The notes under the pieces are model-generated. The model saw only the letters and a program-made list of their open reading frames with translations. It did no database searches and was not told the origin of the DNA. From positions 1-14,775 of the forward strand of contig JAIMZO010000015.1 in NCBI GenBank assembly GCA_020054965.1: DNA of 14,775 bases, given 5' to 3'. Positions 13,152 to 14,775 of this stretch are shown here, in pieces. The DNA is from Spirochaeta sp. Its GTDB lineage: Bacteria; Spirochaetota; Spirochaetia; Sphaerochaetales; Sphaerochaetaceae. Both the position numbers and the translations under genes were made by a program. How positions within the stretch are numbered: position 1 is the stretch's first letter; every line of letters begins with the position of its first letter.

Positions 13152-13535
13152 ATGCATACATCTATTTTACTGACAAACAAGGACATTCCTGCAGTACGTG
13201 CCTATATAGCACATGGGAAAGAGAAGCTCAGGCAAACAAGGGAGAATTATAAGAAAGGCTGTGAAGGGTATGGGATTTGCAAAGATAGCTTGTTGGTATG
13301 CACAGCCTATACCACTGCCACTACACGAAGCGGGGCCATGATCATTGGGGTGGCCATACACCCCGCCTATCGCCAGAGAGTCTATGCGTCCATGGTGATG
13401 AATCATCTCTGTGAACAGGGATTTGAGAGAGGACTCTCATTCCTTTGCCTTTTCTATGACAAGCCTTCAGCAAGCACCATGTACCACAGGCTTGGATTTG
13501 AAACAATCGAACGCTGGACGATGATGAAGTTCTAG
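13152..13535 (+). CDS. GNAT-family acetyltransferase, half-length and possibly decaying
   Basis: The 127-residue protein corresponds to the C-terminal acetyltransferase half of longer (about 250-280 residue) GNAT proteins. It has a helix ending YKKGCEGYG, a strand LLVCTAYTTA, MIIGVAIHPAYR (motif A strand), and then YHRLGF and a final ERWTMMKF. GNAT enzymes move acetyl from acetyl-CoA to an amine. The pyrophosphate loop, normally R-x-x-G-x-A, reads RQRVYA at 74-79: the key glycine is Val77. The N-terminal half is absent. The ATG at 13152 has no recognisable ribosome-binding site, and no ATG, GTG or TTG start is available further upstream before an in-frame TAA at 13062. The frame itself is intact. 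I read it as a remnant or a non-canonical GNAT. The polyol dehydrogenase gene follows 78 bases downstream on the same strand. Confidence 0.6.
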   Translation: MHTSILLTNKDIPAVRAYIAHGKEKLRQTRENYKKGCEGYGICKDSLLVCTAYTTATTRSGAMIIGVAIHPAYRQRVYASMVMNHLCEQGFERGLSFLCLFYDKPSASTMYHRLGFETIERWTMMKF

Positions 13536-13613
13536 GCTCATATCGAAATATTGGTGTTTACAGGTTGCATGCTCACCACAATGACTTAGAATGGTTATGA
13601 GGAGAAGCATACA

Positions 13614-14645
13614 ATGAAAGCACTGGTACTGGAAGAAAAGGGACGACTGAGCGTACGTGATTTTCCCATTGAAGAGCACATGGGCCCCTACGATGTCACC
13701 GTAGATGTGAAAGCATGCGGCATCTGTGGTAGTGACGTCCACTACTACACAGAAGGAGCTATCGGGGATTTCGTCGTCAAGGAACCGATGATACTCGGTC
13801 ACGAGGCTGCAGGAATCGTGGTTGCCAAGGGAGAACATGTCACCAACCTGGAAATTGGGGATTTGGTCTGTATGGAACCAGGGGTTCCCAACCTACAAGC
13901 GAAACAAGTATTGGAAGGAAATTACCACCTTGACCCGGATATCTCTTTCTGGGCTACCCCACCAATTCATGGCTGCTTGCGTGAGCAGGTCGTACATCCC
14001 TCCCGTTTCTGTTTCAAGTTACCCAAAGGAGTAAGTGTACAGGAAGGTGCCATGATGGAACCTTTGGCAACTGGTATTGAGGCAGCAAAGAAAGCCAAGG
14101 TAACACCTGGTGACACTGCCCTGGTAGTAGGAGCCGGGACCATTGGCATTATGGTTGCAATCTCCTGCCTTGCTGCCGGATGCTCCAAGGTATTCATCAG
14201 CGATGTAAAAGAGGAGAAGCTAGCCATTGCAGCTTCCTATAAGAATATCATTCCCATCAATGTGGCAAACCAGGAGCTGGAGGCAACCATCATGGCTGAA
14301 ACAAACAACGAAGGAGTAGATCGCCTCTTTGAAGCCTCGGGCAACCCAAGAGTCTATCCTTCATTCTTCCGATGTGCCAAACGCGGTGCTACAGTGGTAC
14401 TGGTAGGTATGATGAACGGTACCGTTCCCCTTGATGTTTCCTTGCTCCAGGTCCGCGGTCTTCGTATCGAGACACTCTTCCGCTACACGAACACCTTCGA
14501 CAGGGCAGTAGCCTTGGTGGCAAATGGTTCTATTGATGTAAAACCCCTGATCTCCAAGGTATTCCCCTTTGAGAAGGCAGTGGAAGCTTACGAGTATGCT
14601 GCCGAAGGGCATCAGGATGTGGTGAAGGTGATGATTGAGTTGTAG
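13614..14645 (+). CDS. Zinc-dependent polyol dehydrogenase (xylitol/sorbitol dehydrogenase type)
   Basis: This 343-residue medium-chain dehydrogenase has catalytic zinc ligands at Cys38 (CGICGSDVHYY), His63 and Glu64 (LGHEAAG), as in sorbitol and xylitol dehydrogenases. The nucleotide loop VVGAGTIG (about 171-178) is followed by an Asp at the end of strand 2 (FISDVKEEK), which favours NAD. The ATPP-x-HG segment after residue 120 is typical of the polyol branch. The four cysteines of the structural zinc site, normally just after EPGVP, are missing (NLQAKQVLEGNYHLD), as in human sorbitol dehydrogenase. It should oxidise a polyol to a ketose in the cytoplasm, and the sugar cannot be specified. 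GAGGAG lies about 10 bases before the ATG. A strong terminator ends the unit. Its role next to the sugar-acid genes may be supportive, but it is transcribed in the opposite direction. Confidence 0.88.
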   Translation: MKALVLEEKGRLSVRDFPIEEHMGPYDVTVDVKACGICGSDVHYYTEGAIGDFVVKEPMILGHEAAGIVVAKGEHVTNLEIGDLVCMEPGVPNLQAKQVLEGNYHLDPDISFWATPPIHGCLREQVVHPSRFCFKLPKGVSVQEGAMMEPLATGIEAAKKAKVTPGDTALVVGAGTIGIMVAISCLAAGCSKVFISDVKEEKLAIAASYKNIIPINVANQELEATIMAETNNEGVDRLFEASGNPRVYPSFFRCAKRGATVVLVGMMNGTVPLDVSLLQVRGLRIETLFRYTNTFDRAVALVANGSIDVKPLISKVFPFEKAVEAYEYAAEGHQDVVKVMIEL

Positions 14646-14689
14646 ATAACCCAATAGTTAACGAAATGACATTCCGGTGAGACCCAAAC

Positions 14690-14734
14690 AACAAGGCAAT
14701 AGGTAGCTTCGGCTATGTGTTGCCTTGTTTTTTT
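14690..14734 (+). terminator. Strong intrinsic terminator after the polyol dehydrogenase gene
   Basis: AACAAGGCAA (14690-14699) pairs with TTGCCTTGTT (14720-14729). The inner TAGC and GCTA close a TTCG tetraloop at 14708-14711, and the stem runs into seven T (14728-14734). The UUCG loop plus U-tract makes this a textbook rho-independent terminator. It begins 44 bases after the stop codon. The remaining 41 bases to the window end are AT-rich with no recognised feature. Confidence 0.92.
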
Positions 14735-14775
14735 GCATATTTTATAGTATAAAAACAATATAAATATGATATAAT

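Noticed and set aside
13467..13838. 123-residue minus-strand open frame over the GNAT/dehydrogenase junction
   Set aside because: Antisense to two plus-strand genes, with no domain and no ribosome-binding site.
1..14775. tRNA, rRNA, CRISPR array or insertion sequence
   Set aside because: No cloverleaf-like segment, spaced direct-repeat array, transposase frame or terminal inverted repeats were seen on reading both strands.

Overview
The window reads as a chromosomal segment of a free-living or host-associated anaerobic spirochaete. The Sphaerochaeta group is my best guess, from the style of the binding-protein leader (a Lys-rich start, then LFA followed by EGQKEA) and the mix of sugar and Na+-pump genes. 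This is inference from style, not a database match. There are 16 protein genes. No rRNA, tRNA, CRISPR or insertion sequence is visible, and no gap exceeds about 200 bases.

Layout, left to right. (1) 2-211, plus strand: the C-terminal end of a short asparaginase-domain protein, overlapping tail to tail with the next gene. (2) 201-2010, minus strand: a Gfo/Idh/MocA oxidoreductase and a ThuA-like protein, a pair resembling thuAB, with its own candidate promoter. (3) 2183-10696, minus strand, read from high to low coordinates: a tripartite tricarboxylate transporter (tctC, tctB, tctA), a short-chain dehydrogenase, a transketolase split into N- and C-terminal subunits, tartronate semialdehyde reductase (garR), a transaldolase-family protein and a KduD-like short-chain dehydrogenase. 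(4) 10822-11529, minus strand: a FadR/FCD-type GntR regulator directly upstream of the transporter. (5) 11679-12951, minus strand: the beta subunit and a miniature gamma-like subunit of a Na+-translocating decarboxylase, with no alpha or biotin subunit. (6) 13152-14645, plus strand: a half-length, probably decaying GNAT acetyltransferase and a zinc-dependent polyol (xylitol/sorbitol-type) dehydrogenase, closed by a strong intrinsic terminator.

The central block looks like a regulated catabolic locus for a sugar acid. A carboxylate importer is followed by two polyol/aldonate dehydrogenases, a two-subunit transketolase, garR and a transaldolase. There is no sugar kinase, no sugar-acid dehydratase and no KDG-type aldolase in the window. 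One route fits all the parts. A pentonate is oxidised at C4, and transketolase moves the terminal two-carbon ketol onto a phosphorylated acceptor from central metabolism. The three carbons left behind are tartronate semialdehyde, which GarR reduces to glycerate, and transaldolase rebalances the sugar phosphates. This is a hypothesis.

The intergenic DNA is rich in perfect inverted repeats: tandem palindromes and a leader hairpin before tctC, a hairpin after tctC, two hairpins between garR and the transaldolase gene, and a hairpin plus T-tract in the oadB leader. The stretch holding garR and both transketolase genes is clearly more GC-rich than its flanks.
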